Shown here piece after piece: positions 7,963 through 16,743 of a DNA stretch of 64,000 nt. The first letter of the stretch is position 1. Every line of letters begins with the position of its first letter. The position numbers and the translations under genes are program-made. The notes below the pieces were generated by a model. It was not told the origin of the DNA and did no database searches. It saw only the letters and a list, made by a program, of their open reading frames with translations. The stretch spans positions 246,428-310,427 of the forward strand of contig NZ_QYTW02000001.1 in assembly GCF_003605405.2 (NCBI RefSeq), read 5' to 3'. The stretch is from Siminovitchia terrae. GTDB taxonomy: Bacteria > Bacillota > Bacilli > Bacillales > Bacillaceae_C.

Positions 7963-9300
7963 TTATAAATCTTTCTTTACTTCAACAATAGAGTCATCAA
8001 TTATGGAAATCATTGTCCCAACTTCTTGTTTAGTGATGCAGAACGGAGGGGCGAATGCCAATGTATCCTGGCCGCCATAGACAATGCTTCTGCCCAGGAG
8101 CCCGCGGTCAAGCGCCTTGGCGACCACTTTTGTAGAAACTGGCTCTGAATACCTTTCTCCCGCCTCTAAATCTTTAAAGAATTCAATGGCGCCCAGCAGG
8201 CCGATTCCCCTGCGGTTACCCATGATTACATGCGTCTCTTCAAGATATTTAAGCCCTTTTTGCAGTTCTTCTCCCATGTTTCGGACATTTTCAACCATGT
8301 TCTCATTTTCAATGATTTCCAGGTTCTTTAATGCAACCGCACAGCACATCGGATGTCCGCTGTATGTGTATCCATGCCAGAAGTTGCCTTCGTAGTTTTC
8401 CATCAACTCATTTTTGATTTTGTCGGAAATGACCATTCCGCCAATCGGAGCATAGCCGCTTGAAATCCCTTTAGCCATACAGATGATGTCCGGAACCACT
8501 CCAAACAAATCCATTCCGAATTTCTCGCCTGTTCTTCCGAATCCACAAATGACTTCATCCGCAATGAACAAAATATCGTTTTCATCACAGATTTGACGGA
8601 CTTCTTTAAAATAACCTTCCGGCGGCGGGTTGACGCCTCCTGATCCTTGGATCGGCTCAGAAATGAATGCAGCAATATTTTCTGCACCTTCTTTTTCAAT
8701 CAAGTCTTTCAACGATTCGATGGATGAGTCGACATATAAAAAGCCCTGTGCCAAAGAGGTTGTGAACTCTCTGAACGGCTCAATTCCTGTCGCACTCGTC
8801 GCTCCCATCGCAACTCCGTGATAAGAAAGGCTGCGGGAAATAATTTTTGTTTTATTCGGCTGTCCCTTCACTTTCCAGTAATGGCGGACTGTTTTAAATG
8901 CGGTATCGTTTGATTCTGACCCACCGGATGTAAAGAAAGTCGTGTTCAGATTTCCAGGCGTCCATTCCGACACTTTTTTTGCCAGTTCGATGACAGGTTC
9001 ATGGCTGTTCCCTGCGAATGTTGAGCTGAAAGCAAGCTTTGCCATTTGTTCTGCTGCTGCTTGGCCCAGCTCCGCCCTTCCATGACCGATGTTCACATTC
9101 CAGAGGGAAGATAAACTGTCAATCAACTTTCTGCCCCTGACATCTTTTAAATAGATTCCTTCTCCTTCTGTAAAAATAGCCCCTGGTCCGTTTTCCATAT
9201 GCTGTTTAATGGAAGTGGACGGATGTAAAAAGTGCTTTTTATCCAGTTCAGTAAGTTCCTCAAATTTTAATTGTGCGTCATTCTTAATTTGCATAGCCAC
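7963..9300 (-). CDS. doeD: Class III aminotransferase, probable L-2,4-diaminobutyrate transaminase (DoeD-like)
   Basis: This PLP-dependent fold-type I transaminase has 445 residues. The PLP lysine lies in the IICMAKGISSGYAPIGG segment near residue 275, preceded by the ADEVICGFGRTG motif. The family includes beta-alanine-pyruvate and omega-amino acid transaminases. In ectoine degradation, DoeD converts 2,4-diaminobutyrate to aspartate semialdehyde; I infer that role from the locus, not from the active site. The GTG at 9300 is preferred because AGGAGG lies 8 bp before it; an ATG two codons later is too far. It is the last gene of the block and is followed by a terminator. The BCCT transporter lies 21 bp upstream. 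Confidence 0.82.
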   Translation of the reverse strand: MAMQIKNDAQLKFEELTELDKKHFLHPSTSIKQHMENGPGAIFTEGEGIYLKDVRGRKLIDSLSSLWNVNIGHGRAELGQAAAEQMAKLAFSSTFAGNSHEPVIELAKKVSEWTPGNLNTTFFTSGGSESNDTAFKTVRHYWKVKGQPNKTKIISRSLSYHGVAMGATSATGIEPFREFTTSLAQGFLYVDSSIESLKDLIEKEGAENIAAFISEPIQGSGGVNPPPEGYFKEVRQICDENDILFIADEVICGFGRTGEKFGMDLFGVVPDIICMAKGISSGYAPIGGMVISDKIKNELMENYEGNFWHGYTYSGHPMCCAVALKNLEIIENENMVENVRNMGEELQKGLKYLEETHVIMGNRRGIGLLGAIEFFKDLEAGERYSEPVSTKVVAKALDRGLLGRSIVYGGQDTLAFAPPFCITKQEVGTMISIIDDSIVEVKKDL

Positions 9301-9321
9301 GTGGCATTCCTCCTATAAAAT

Positions 9322-10866
9322 TTATTGAGCCTTTCTTTTTCTTACAAATTCAGGCACTGATGTGATCTTCGGGTTGTGGTCCTCCCTGATTGTTTTGATC
9401 AGGGAATAGGTAATAAGTAGTAATATTACAGTAAATGGAAGTGCTGTAACGAGAGATGCCGTCTGCAATCCTTGAAGGCCGCTGCTGATGATTAAAACCG
9501 CTACAATCGCCGACATGAGCACACCCCAGATCACTTTTACCAAAGTCGATGGATTCAGGTCACCGTTTGAAGTCATCATTCCTAGAATAAAGGTGGCCGA
9601 GTCTGCCGAAGTGACTAAGAATGTGACGATCAGCAAAATAAATACAATTGAAAGAGCAGTACTCATCGGGAAGTTCCCGAATGTGGCGAACAAAGCACTT
9701 GTCACATCAGCTTGAACGGCATCCGCAATATTGCCGCCTTGGAAAAGATCCATATGAATTGCAGTGCCTCCAAAAACTCCGATCCACATCGTAGCTATCA
9801 ACGGAGGAACAATCAATACGCCGAAAATAAATTCCCGGATTGTTCTTCCCTGTGAAATCCTTGCGATGAATGCGCCGACAAATGGAGACCAGGCAATGAC
9901 CCATGCCCAATAGGCGATCGTCCATTCTTTCGTCCAAGAGCTTCCTTGGTAGGGTGACAATGCCAAACTCATGCCGAAAAAGTTCTGGATATAGTCGCCG
10001 ATTCCTAAAGTAAAACTTTCAAGTATAAATCTAGTCGGCCCCAATAGCAGGACGATAACGACCAATCCCAATGCCATACTTAAGTTTAATATGCTTAAAA
10101 TTTTGATTCCCCTATCCAGGCCAGTGACCGCTGAAGTAAGGTACATTACCAGTAAAATAGCGGTGGTGATCAAGAGATTCGGGGTATTTTGTGGGATTGA
10201 AAATAAATAGTCCAGCCCGCCGTTGATTTGCAAAATCCCCATGCCCAATGAAGTAGCAACTCCCATCACCGTTGCAATGACAGCCAGTATATTGATCGTT
10301 TTCCGAATTCCGTTTTTGCCTTTTTTCCCGATCAACGGGTTCAATGTCGTACTGATTTCCGCTTTCTCACCCTTCCTGAACTGGAAATAGGCCAACACTA
10401 AACCGACAATGGTGAACACAGACCATTGATGTACACCCCAGTTGAAGAATGAATACTGCATGGCGACTCTTGCCGCTTCAGGGGACTTTCCCTCCATTGC
10501 CAACGGACTGTTGGCAAAATGGCTCATCGGCTCGGCAACTCCCCAAAAAACAAGCCCTGCACCAAATCCGGTGCTGAACAGCATGCCAATCCATGTGTAG
10601 AAGGAGTACTTTGGTTTTTCATCATTTTTTCCAAGCTTCAAGCTGCCGTATTTACTAAGAGCCAATCCAATAAGAAATACGACAATAAACAGTACGGCTA
10701 ACAGGTAAAACCATCCAAAAGTATTCGTTGTGAATTCATATGCAGCATTTGCCGCCTTTGACAGGCCTGCCGGATCTACCGCTCCCCAAAGGACGGCTAA
10801 AAAAACGATGTTGGCTGAAATCCAAAAGGTACTATTCATAAAACTTGGCTTCGTTCTTTTCTTCAT
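9322..10866 (-). CDS. BCCT-family compatible-solute transporter (probable ectoine/betaine uptake)
   Basis: This is a 514-residue membrane protein with about 12 hydrophobic segments and the BCCT signature region FSTGFGAGLVFWGVAEP and GVHQWSVFTIVGLVLAYFQFRKG. A tryptophan-rich ligand segment (TKEWTIAYWAWVIAWSPFVGAFIARISQGRTIREF) is also present. BCCT carriers import glycine betaine, choline, carnitine or ectoine with Na+ or H+. Its place between ectoine-degradation genes suggests ectoine or hydroxyectoine feeding, giving the cell a second importer beside EhuABCD. The repeat copy B separates it from the dehydrogenase gene, so it may have its own promoter or depend on readthrough. Confidence 0.88.
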   Translation of the reverse strand: MKKRTKPSFMNSTFWISANIVFLAVLWGAVDPAGLSKAANAAYEFTTNTFGWFYLLAVLFIVVFLIGLALSKYGSLKLGKNDEKPKYSFYTWIGMLFSTGFGAGLVFWGVAEPMSHFANSPLAMEGKSPEAARVAMQYSFFNWGVHQWSVFTIVGLVLAYFQFRKGEKAEISTTLNPLIGKKGKNGIRKTINILAVIATVMGVATSLGMGILQINGGLDYLFSIPQNTPNLLITTAILLVMYLTSAVTGLDRGIKILSILNLSMALGLVVIVLLLGPTRFILESFTLGIGDYIQNFFGMSLALSPYQGSSWTKEWTIAYWAWVIAWSPFVGAFIARISQGRTIREFIFGVLIVPPLIATMWIGVFGGTAIHMDLFQGGNIADAVQADVTSALFATFGNFPMSTALSIVFILLIVTFLVTSADSATFILGMMTSNGDLNPSTLVKVIWGVLMSAIVAVLIISSGLQGLQTASLVTALPFTVILLLITYSLIKTIREDHNPKITSVPEFVRKRKAQ

Positions 10867-10890
10867 AGGATGCTCCCCACTTAGTTAGTA

Positions 10891-11084
10891 TCAAATGCAC
10901 CTTGGCGTATTTGCGCCCAGATTTTATCGAGCTCCGCTTGATAAATTTCCTCTGAAAATCTGTGGCATCCGCCGGAGGCTTTAACTTTATTCAGGCGGGG
11001 TTTGAACCCCACTGAAATGGAATACCAATATGCATTCATCTCACCAATTACAGAAGTGGGAGACTTCTGCTGAATGAAGTTAAA
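10891..11084 (+). repeat. Dispersed structured repeat, copy B (full length)
   Basis: The copy contains all modules: the inverted repeat CAAATGCACC/TTGGCGTATTTG, a TTATCGAGCT hairpin, the CCTCTGAAAATC module, the TTTAACTTTATTCAG...CTGAATGAAGTTAAA terminal inverted repeats (16 bp, one mismatch) and an inner GGGGTTTGAACCCC hairpin. It ends 3 bp before the stop codon of the aldehyde dehydrogenase gene and fills the whole gap to the BCCT gene. Confidence 0.88.
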
Positions 11085-11087
11085 TAT

Positions 11088-12548
11088 CTATAACTGGGTT
11101 CGGACATTCTGAAGTTTGAAGCTGACCACTTTCGGTTCGGTCATGTCCTGTATGGCGAATTTGATGCCTTCCCGGCCTAATCCGGAGCCCTTAACGCCGC
11201 CAAACGGCATACCGTCAATCCGGTAATCACCGCTGTCATTGATCATGATACCTCCGACATTGAGCTGATGAATAGCGGAAAATGCTTTTTCAATATCCTT
11301 CGTAAAAATACCCGCATGAAGTCCAAAGTTAACATCGTTTGATCTTTTAATAGCCGATTGTAAATCCGGGACTGAATATAACAATACAACAGGTCCAAAA
11401 ATCTCCTCACGGGCGATTGTACAGGCATCTGGAACATCTTCCAATACAGTCGGAGAATAGAACGCCCCCTCCCTTTTCCCCCCGACTAAAAGCTCTGCTC
11501 CCATGTCAATCGCTTCATTCACCCATGTTTCAATCCTGATAGCTTCCTTCTCATTGATCAGAGGCCCCATGTCCGTTGTCTCAAGGCTTTTGTCCCCATA
11601 TTTGTATAGCGCCGTCTTTTGAAGGAAGGAAGATTTGAAATCGTCATAAACTTCTTCTTCAATGAGAATTCTTTGGACGCCAATGCAGTTTTGCCCTGCT
11701 GCAGAATACGCTCCTGATACGCATGCATCAACCGCTTCTTTGATATCGGCATCTTTTAAAACAATTGCCGGAGAATTGGACCCAAGCTCCATACTCAGTT
11801 TTTTCAATCCGGCTTTTCGCGCAATGCTTTCACCTGTTTCCAAGCCACCTGTAAAAGATATCATCCGCACACCCGGATGAGTGACAAGCACATCACCGAC
11901 ATCCCTGCCGCTCCCTGTCACAACAGATAGAATTGTTTCAGGAAGTCCTGCATAATCGAAAGCTTTTGCCAGTAAAAGAGCACTTAGCGGAGTCATTGTT
12001 GCCGGCTTAACGATAATCGCATTTCCTGAAGCAATGGCCGGACCAATTTTATGGGCAACCAGATTCAACGGATCGTTGAACGGAGTGATGGCGCCGATGA
12101 CTCCGATCGGGAAACGGTAAAAATAGCCGACTCGGTTTTCTCCGTTTTCAGATTGATCGAATGGAATTGTTTCACCGTTGATCCGCCTCGCTTCTTCCGC
12201 GCTGAGCCTCAGCGTCTGGATACAGCGTTTCACCTCATTCCTTGCTTCATTTATCGTCTTGCTTCCTTCTTGAGAGATAGTCACTGCGTATGCTTCGCTT
12301 CTCTCTTTAATATAGTCCGCTGCTTTGTTGATAATGCTCATTCTGAGGTAAACGGGCATGTTTGCGGCTATTTTCGCTCCTTTTTTCGCTTCCTCTATCG
12401 CAAACAGCATATCTTCTGCAGTAGCCGCAGGGACTGTTGTAATAAGCGAATTATCTTGAGGGTTAAGAACCTCCGTCGTTCGGTCGCTCCCGACCCACTT
12501 ACCGGCGAGGTACATTTCCCTACCCTTTACTTTTGTAGACAAGGTCAT
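11088..12548 (-). CDS. doeC: NAD(P)-dependent aldehyde dehydrogenase, probable DoeC role
   Basis: This is a standard aldehyde dehydrogenase of about 486 residues. The general-base glutamate is in LSMELGSNSPA near residue 253, the nucleophilic cysteine in GQNCIGVQR near residue 287, and the C-terminal PFGGVKGSGLGREG motif is present. In ectoine catabolism DoeC oxidises aspartate semialdehyde to aspartate; the assignment rests on the neighbouring genes. The frame begins with a TTG at 12560, but the ATG at 12548 gives the more usual start MTLSTKVKGREMYLAGKW; neither has a strong ribosome site. The deacetylase gene lies only a few bases upstream, so the two are translated from one transcript. Confidence 0.85.
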   Translation of the reverse strand: MTLSTKVKGREMYLAGKWVGSDRTTEVLNPQDNSLITTVPAATAEDMLFAIEEAKKGAKIAANMPVYLRMSIINKAADYIKERSEAYAVTISQEGSKTINEARNEVKRCIQTLRLSAEEARRINGETIPFDQSENGENRVGYFYRFPIGVIGAITPFNDPLNLVAHKIGPAIASGNAIIVKPATMTPLSALLLAKAFDYAGLPETILSVVTGSGRDVGDVLVTHPGVRMISFTGGLETGESIARKAGLKKLSMELGSNSPAIVLKDADIKEAVDACVSGAYSAAGQNCIGVQRILIEEEVYDDFKSSFLQKTALYKYGDKSLETTDMGPLINEKEAIRIETWVNEAIDMGAELLVGGKREGAFYSPTVLEDVPDACTIAREEIFGPVVLLYSVPDLQSAIKRSNDVNFGLHAGIFTKDIEKAFSAIHQLNVGGIMINDSGDYRIDGMPFGGVKGSGLGREGIKFAIQDMTEPKVVSFKLQNVRTQL

Positions 12549-12567
12549 CACGCCTTTCAAGGTGTAT

Positions 12568-13776
12568 TTATGAACCGTCTTTTTCAGCCAGAAAACGCAT
12601 TGCTGTTTCAGCTAAAATAGAAACTCCCATTTCCAGGCAACGTTCATCAATATCAAAAATATTGGTGTGAAGGTCCCGTTTTTTTCGGTCTCCCAGCGAA
12701 CAGCCTAAGAAAAACATGGCCCCCGGAACTTTTTGCGTCATATACCCGAAGTCTTCCCCACCCATTCCAAAAGGTTCTCTTACCACCTTTAATTCCGGAT
12801 ACAAATCTTTCGCCGCCTGTACTAATACTGTATTAACAGCAGGGTCATTTTTTAATGCAGGTTCGCCTCTTTCAACAGTGAAGGAACTGCTTCCGCCAAA
12901 CGATTCGGTTATTTTAAAGACATTTTCAACTTCCTTGATCAGCTGCTCCCTCGCTTCGGGAGAGTACGTCCGGAGTGTGCCGGTGATGGATACTTCTTCC
13001 GGAATAATGTTGCTTGCTGTTCCGGTACTTATTTTCCCGATGCTGGCTGCCGCCGTATCAAGCGGAGAAATTCTCCTTGAAACCAATCCATAAAATGCCT
13101 GTAAAACAAAGCCAAGCATCCAAATCGGATCTTTTGTCATGTACGGATAACCGCCGTGCCCCCCTGACCCGATGATTTTCGCATGAAACACATCAACATT
13201 GGCCATGCTGTATCCGTCATTGACCTGAATCACACCGACAGGCTGCCAGGGGCAGACATGAAGAGCGATCACTTTTTCCACCCCATCCAGGATGCCTTCC
13301 TGGATCATCCTCGGAGCACCTGACAAACCTTCCTCATCCGTATCTTCTTCGGCAGGCTGGAATAAAAATTTCACCGTGCCTGATAATTTCCCTTCTCTGA
13401 ATCTATCAGAAAAAATCTTGGCAATGCCGAGCAAAATCGTCGTATGGGCGTCATGACCACAAGCATGCATCACGCCCTCTCTTTTCGATCGAAAATCATG
13501 TTCGTTCTGCTCAACAATAGGCAATGCGTCCATATCAGCACGGATGGCTATGGTCGGTCTGCTTCCCGAAGAAAGCGTGCCGACAACACCAGTTTTGGCA
13601 ACGTTTGTCTGAATAGCGACATTCCCAAGTTGTTCCAATTTACTTCTCACGAATTTCCCCGTCTCATATTCTTTAAAACTCAATTCAGGGTATTGATGAA
13701 GATGGCGACGCCATTCGCTTAATTCATTTGCTATCGCCCGAGCTTCTTCAATGATTGTCTGTTTATCCGTGATCAT
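12568..13776 (-). CDS. M20-family amidohydrolase, probable N-acetyl-2,4-diaminobutyrate deacetylase (DoeB2-like)
   Basis: This is a zinc-dependent M20D amidohydrolase of 402 residues. Metal-site motifs appear in order: ADMDALPI, HACGHDAHTT near residue 105, QPAEEDTDEEG, and GMGGEDFGYM. The dimerisation lid begins near GSGGHGGYPY. Relatives include hippurate and IAA-amino-acid hydrolases. In this locus the missing step is removal of the acetyl group from N-alpha-acetyl-2,4-diaminobutyrate. The better-known EutE/DoeB enzyme is of the AstE/aspartoacylase family, which is absent here, so an M20 enzyme probably replaces it. The substrate is inferred from context. Confidence 0.85.
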   Translation of the reverse strand: MITDKQTIIEEARAIANELSEWRRHLHQYPELSFKEYETGKFVRSKLEQLGNVAIQTNVAKTGVVGTLSSGSRPTIAIRADMDALPIVEQNEHDFRSKREGVMHACGHDAHTTILLGIAKIFSDRFREGKLSGTVKFLFQPAEEDTDEEGLSGAPRMIQEGILDGVEKVIALHVCPWQPVGVIQVNDGYSMANVDVFHAKIIGSGGHGGYPYMTKDPIWMLGFVLQAFYGLVSRRISPLDTAAASIGKISTGTASNIIPEEVSITGTLRTYSPEAREQLIKEVENVFKITESFGGSSSFTVERGEPALKNDPAVNTVLVQAAKDLYPELKVVREPFGMGGEDFGYMTQKVPGAMFFLGCSLGDRKKRDLHTNIFDIDERCLEMGVSILAETAMRFLAEKDGS

Positions 13777-13801
13777 GTTTTAACCCCCGTCCCGCTGCTG
13801 C

Positions 13802-14809
13802 TCAAGTAAAATGAAGAGACTTCTTGTTATCTATCTGTATACCGATTCCTTCTTTTTCTGTTAAAAGTTTAAATGCCAGCAGGGCGATCGCTGTATCTTG
13901 GACTCCAGTCCCCGTCAAATCGCACACGGTGATTTCCTGCTCACTTACTCTTCCTGCTTTTCTACCAGAAGTCACTTCTCCCAATTCAATGACAAGTGCA
14001 TCCTCTGAAATAAAACCTTGTTCAATAGAATGGTGCAGTTCACCAAGTCTTGCACATTGTGCTTTCGTGTCGCAGACAAAGCGGTCTGCCTTTTTTAGCA
14101 CATCCGCTTCAAGTTCCTGCTTTTCTTCCGCGTCGGAACCCATGGCCGTAATATGAAGGCCCGGATGGAGCCAATCCGCTTTGATCAGAGGCTCAGTGGC
14201 AGGTGTAGTTGTCACTACAATATCACTGTTGCGAACAACGGTTTCGGCGTCTTCGGCAATTTGGATATCCGTACTCAAAATGTCTTCCATATCCGCCTGC
14301 AGTTTTTGGGCATTATCAAGAGAACGCCCGTAAACCAATACTTTTTCGAAATCACGGACCAATTCCAGCGCTTTCAATTGATACCTTGCCTGTGCACCTG
14401 TTCCGATGACCCCCACCGTTTGAACTTTTTCCTTCGCCATATGTTTTGCTGCAATGGCACCGGCGGCTGCCGTCCGGATCTCCGTCAAATAGCCGTTATC
14501 CAACAGCAGCGCTTTCGGCTCGCCAGTAACAGTGCTAATCAGCATCATCAACCCGTTTGCACTGGGTAGGCCCAGCTTGTAATTATTAAAGAAACCAGAA
14601 GAAACCTTCAAGGCAAACATGTTTTTACCAGGAATATAAGCTGTCTTTACATCCACTTCTCCATTATTTTCCTTTACATCCACTCTCATGATCGGGGGCA
14701 TGATGACATCCTTTACAGCCAACTGAGTAAAAGCATCCTCGATGACAGGAATGATCTGCTTATCAAGCTCAATCATTTGCTTAATCTCTGATTCTGTAAA
14801 AATATACAC
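13802..14809 (-). CDS. eutC: Ornithine cyclodeaminase/mu-crystallin family protein, EutC-like
   Basis: This 335-residue Rossmann-fold protein has the family hallmark KVSSGFFNNYKLGLPSANG near residue 75 and the NAD(P)-binding GVIGTGAQARYQLKAL near residue 136. EutC of hydroxyectoine utilisation loci belongs to this family and is thought to act with EutB in converting hydroxyectoine-derived intermediates. The start is a GTG with AGGAGGTG just upstream. It begins about 10 bp after the first ectoine hydrolase gene, so it is part of the same operon. Ornithine cyclodeaminase or alanine dehydrogenase activity cannot be excluded by sequence alone. Confidence 0.85.
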   Translation of the reverse strand: MYIFTESEIKQMIELDKQIIPVIEDAFTQLAVKDVIMPPIMRVDVKENNGEVDVKTAYIPGKNMFALKVSSGFFNNYKLGLPSANGLMMLISTVTGEPKALLLDNGYLTEIRTAAAGAIAAKHMAKEKVQTVGVIGTGAQARYQLKALELVRDFEKVLVYGRSLDNAQKLQADMEDILSTDIQIAEDAETVVRNSDIVVTTTPATEPLIKADWLHPGLHITAMGSDAEEKQELEADVLKKADRFVCDTKAQCARLGELHHSIEQGFISEDALVIELGEVTSGRKAGRVSEQEITVCDLTGTGVQDTAIALLAFKLLTEKEGIGIQIDNKKSLHFT

Positions 14810-14820
14810 TTCCCCACCTC

Positions 14821-16014
14821 CTAACTAATAATAGTTAAATCCAAATCTTCCTTAATAATTAATTCTCTTCTATAGTCGGCTAATACTTCACAGCCAGTTT
14901 CCGTTACCCGGAACGATTCACTGATTTCTATTCCATAGTCATCAAACCAAAGGCCCGGAATCATATGAAAAGTCATGTTCGGCTCAAGTACGGTCAAGTC
15001 TCCGCGCCTGATACTTGCTGTATGCTCACCCCAATCCGGTGGATAGTTCAAGCCCATCGAATAGCCAAGGCGCGATTCTTTTTCGATTCCGTATTTTTTA
15101 ATGACATTATTCCAAGTACGCTCGACTTCTTCACAGGTAACTCCAGGTTTGACCGCTTCAAGCGCCGTATTCAACCCTTCAACAACAATTTGTGAAACAT
15201 TGTAGGCTTCTTCACTCGGCTGGCCGATGGAAACCGTCCTTGCCAATGGAGAATGATAACGCTGATGGCAGCCTGCCAATTCAATAATGACCATTTCACC
15301 GTATTTGTACTGTCTATCCGTCCAAGTTAAATGCGGCGTTGAAGTATTTTCCCCTGATGGAAGCATCGGAACGATCGATGGATAATCGCCGCCGAATTCC
15401 GGCGTTCCGGAAACAAGATTTCTATAGATTTCCGCAACCACATCACACTCACGAACGCCTGCCGCAATATTTTCCACTGCTGCATCTATGCCTTTCTCAA
15501 CTATTTTTGCAGCCCGCTTAATATACTCAATCTCCTGGTCCGACTTGATCAGCCGAACATGGTTAACGAGTAAACTGGCATCTTTGAACGTCGCATTTGG
15601 AAGACTTTGTTTCAGCTTTTCATAAGCGAGAGCCGAGAAATAGTAAGACTCCATTTCAAGCCCTATCCTGCGGCTCGATAGTCCAATTTCATGTAAAATA
15701 TCCGCCACGAACTCCATGGGATGCTTTTCCGAATGCACATAGGATTCAGGATAAGGGATGATGCGTTCATCAAACAGCCAAGTCGTTGCCCTTGCACCGT
15801 TGGCATCCATATGCCTGCCAATCCAGATCGGCTGTTCTTCGTCAATGATGATAACAAGCAGTTGATCAACATAAAATGACCAGCCGTTGTACCCGGATAA
15901 GTAGTTCATATTCGCTGGGTTCGTGATGAGCAATACTTCGATACCTTTCTCCAACATTTTTTTCTTCGTCTGTTCCAGCCTGTGTTGATATTCTTCATAG
16001 CTGAATGGCAACAT
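14821..16014 (-). CDS. doeA: Ectoine hydrolase DoeA/EutD (M24 peptidase fold), first copy
   Basis: The protein has an N-terminal creatinase-type domain (MLPFSYEEY..., SGYNGWSFYV near residue 50) and a C-terminal pita-bread domain. The usual M24 metal ligands are largely replaced: the aspartate pair positions read ELAGC and YHSPLART, and the usual histidine region reads LGYSMGLNYPPDWGEHT. This is the pattern of the ectoine hydrolases, which open the ectoine ring to N-acetyl-2,4-diaminobutyrate. The open frame extends to 16161, but the ATG at 16014 follows AAAGGGGG at proper spacing and matches the second copy. It heads a transcript with a cre-like box and the shared inverted-repeat operator upstream. 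Confidence 0.9.
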   Translation of the reverse strand: MLPFSYEEYQHRLEQTKKKMLEKGIEVLLITNPANMNYLSGYNGWSFYVDQLLVIIIDEEQPIWIGRHMDANGARATTWLFDERIIPYPESYVHSEKHPMEFVADILHEIGLSSRRIGLEMESYYFSALAYEKLKQSLPNATFKDASLLVNHVRLIKSDQEIEYIKRAAKIVEKGIDAAVENIAAGVRECDVVAEIYRNLVSGTPEFGGDYPSIVPMLPSGENTSTPHLTWTDRQYKYGEMVIIELAGCHQRYHSPLARTVSIGQPSEEAYNVSQIVVEGLNTALEAVKPGVTCEEVERTWNNVIKKYGIEKESRLGYSMGLNYPPDWGEHTASIRRGDLTVLEPNMTFHMIPGLWFDDYGIEISESFRVTETGCEVLADYRRELIIKEDLDLTIIS

Positions 16015-16031
16015 ATAAAAGCCCCCTTTTT

Positions 16032-16045
16032 TGCAAGTGCTTACA
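16032..16045 (-). promoter_or_regulatory. cre-like box upstream of doeA
   Basis: TGCAAGTGCTTACA (plus strand) is nearly palindromic and one or two bases from TGTAAGCGNTTACA-type cre sites. It lies about 18 bp upstream of the start codon. A matching box, TGTAAGTGCTTACA, occurs at the same relative place before ehuB. Confidence 0.55.
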
Positions 16046-16093
16046 ATTTTAAATACATTATATTGAATAAATATTGTTAAAACATCGTCAAAT

Positions 16094-16130
16094 TTGTATG
16101 AAATTAAATGGATAACTTTTATACAAATTG
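16094..16130 (-). promoter_or_regulatory. Shared inverted-repeat operator of the ectoine locus, site 1
   Basis: The half-site TTGTATG and the half-site ATACAAATTG are separated by exactly 20 bp. The same arrangement is found before ehuB (20 bp) and before eutB (19 bp). The likely binder is the PucR-family regulator encoded in this locus. It lies about 80 bp upstream of the doeA start. Confidence 0.65.
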
Positions 16131-16174
16131 AAAAAGAAAGGTGGTTGCATAGGAGCGACAAGCGCTGGCAACCA

Positions 16175-16372
16175 TCAAATGCGCCTTGGCGTATTTGCGC
16201 CCAGATTTTATCGAGCTTAAGCTCGATAAATTTCCTCTGAAAATCTGTGGCATCCGCCGGAGACTTTGACTTTATTCAGCCGGGGTTTGAACCCCCACTG
16301 AATGGAATAACAATATGAAAATTCACCTCATCACTTACAGAAGTGGAAGATTTCTGCTGAATGATATTAAAA
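16175..16372 (+). repeat. Dispersed structured repeat, copy C (full length)
   Basis: All modules are present, including the perfect inverted repeats CAAATGCGCC/GGCGTATTTG and TTTATCGAGCTTAAGCTCGATAAA. The terminal repeat reads TTTGACTTTATTCAGC on the left and GCTGAATGATATTAAA on the right. It separates the two ectoine hydrolase genes. Confidence 0.88.
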
Positions 16373-16397
16373 CACCACATCCTGTGGCGCCGGCCGT

Positions 16398-16536
16398 ACT
16401 AGGACTTCCTGTCCGTCGGCAGGCTCAGACAGCGACGTCCTTTCGCTTCGCTTGCACTAGGACTTCCTGTCCGTCGGCAGGCTCAAGCAGCGACGTCCTT
16501 TCGCTTCGCTTGCACTAGCACATCCTTGTGCGTCGG
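16398..16536 (+). repeat. 58-bp tandem repeat, two full and one partial unit
   Basis: Units starting ACTAGGACTTCCTGTCCGTC begin at 16398 and 16456, and a partial, diverged unit begins at 16514. The unit is G+C-rich and contains the short inverted repeat AGGACTTCC.../GACGTCCT. Open frames through it are not credible genes. Positions 16537-16743 hold no gene I recognise. Confidence 0.75.
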
Positions 16537-16743
16537 AGGGCAAGATGGTGAAGCCATTTTTGACTTCATCACCTTGACCGAAGCGAACTCGAACTCGAGC
16601 CCCTGCCACCTGCAATCAGACAATAGAAAAGCGGAAGCGCTTTGATTTGCAACATGAAGACTTCCTGCGGAAAATACGAAAAAACAAGCGTCCCATGTTT
16701 CCATGTGAACACTTGCGGTTCATTTTTTTGTGCCTTACCGTGC

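Noticed and set aside
12051-12620. 189-residue plus-strand ORF
   Set aside because: It is antisense to the aldehyde dehydrogenase and deacetylase genes with no family match.
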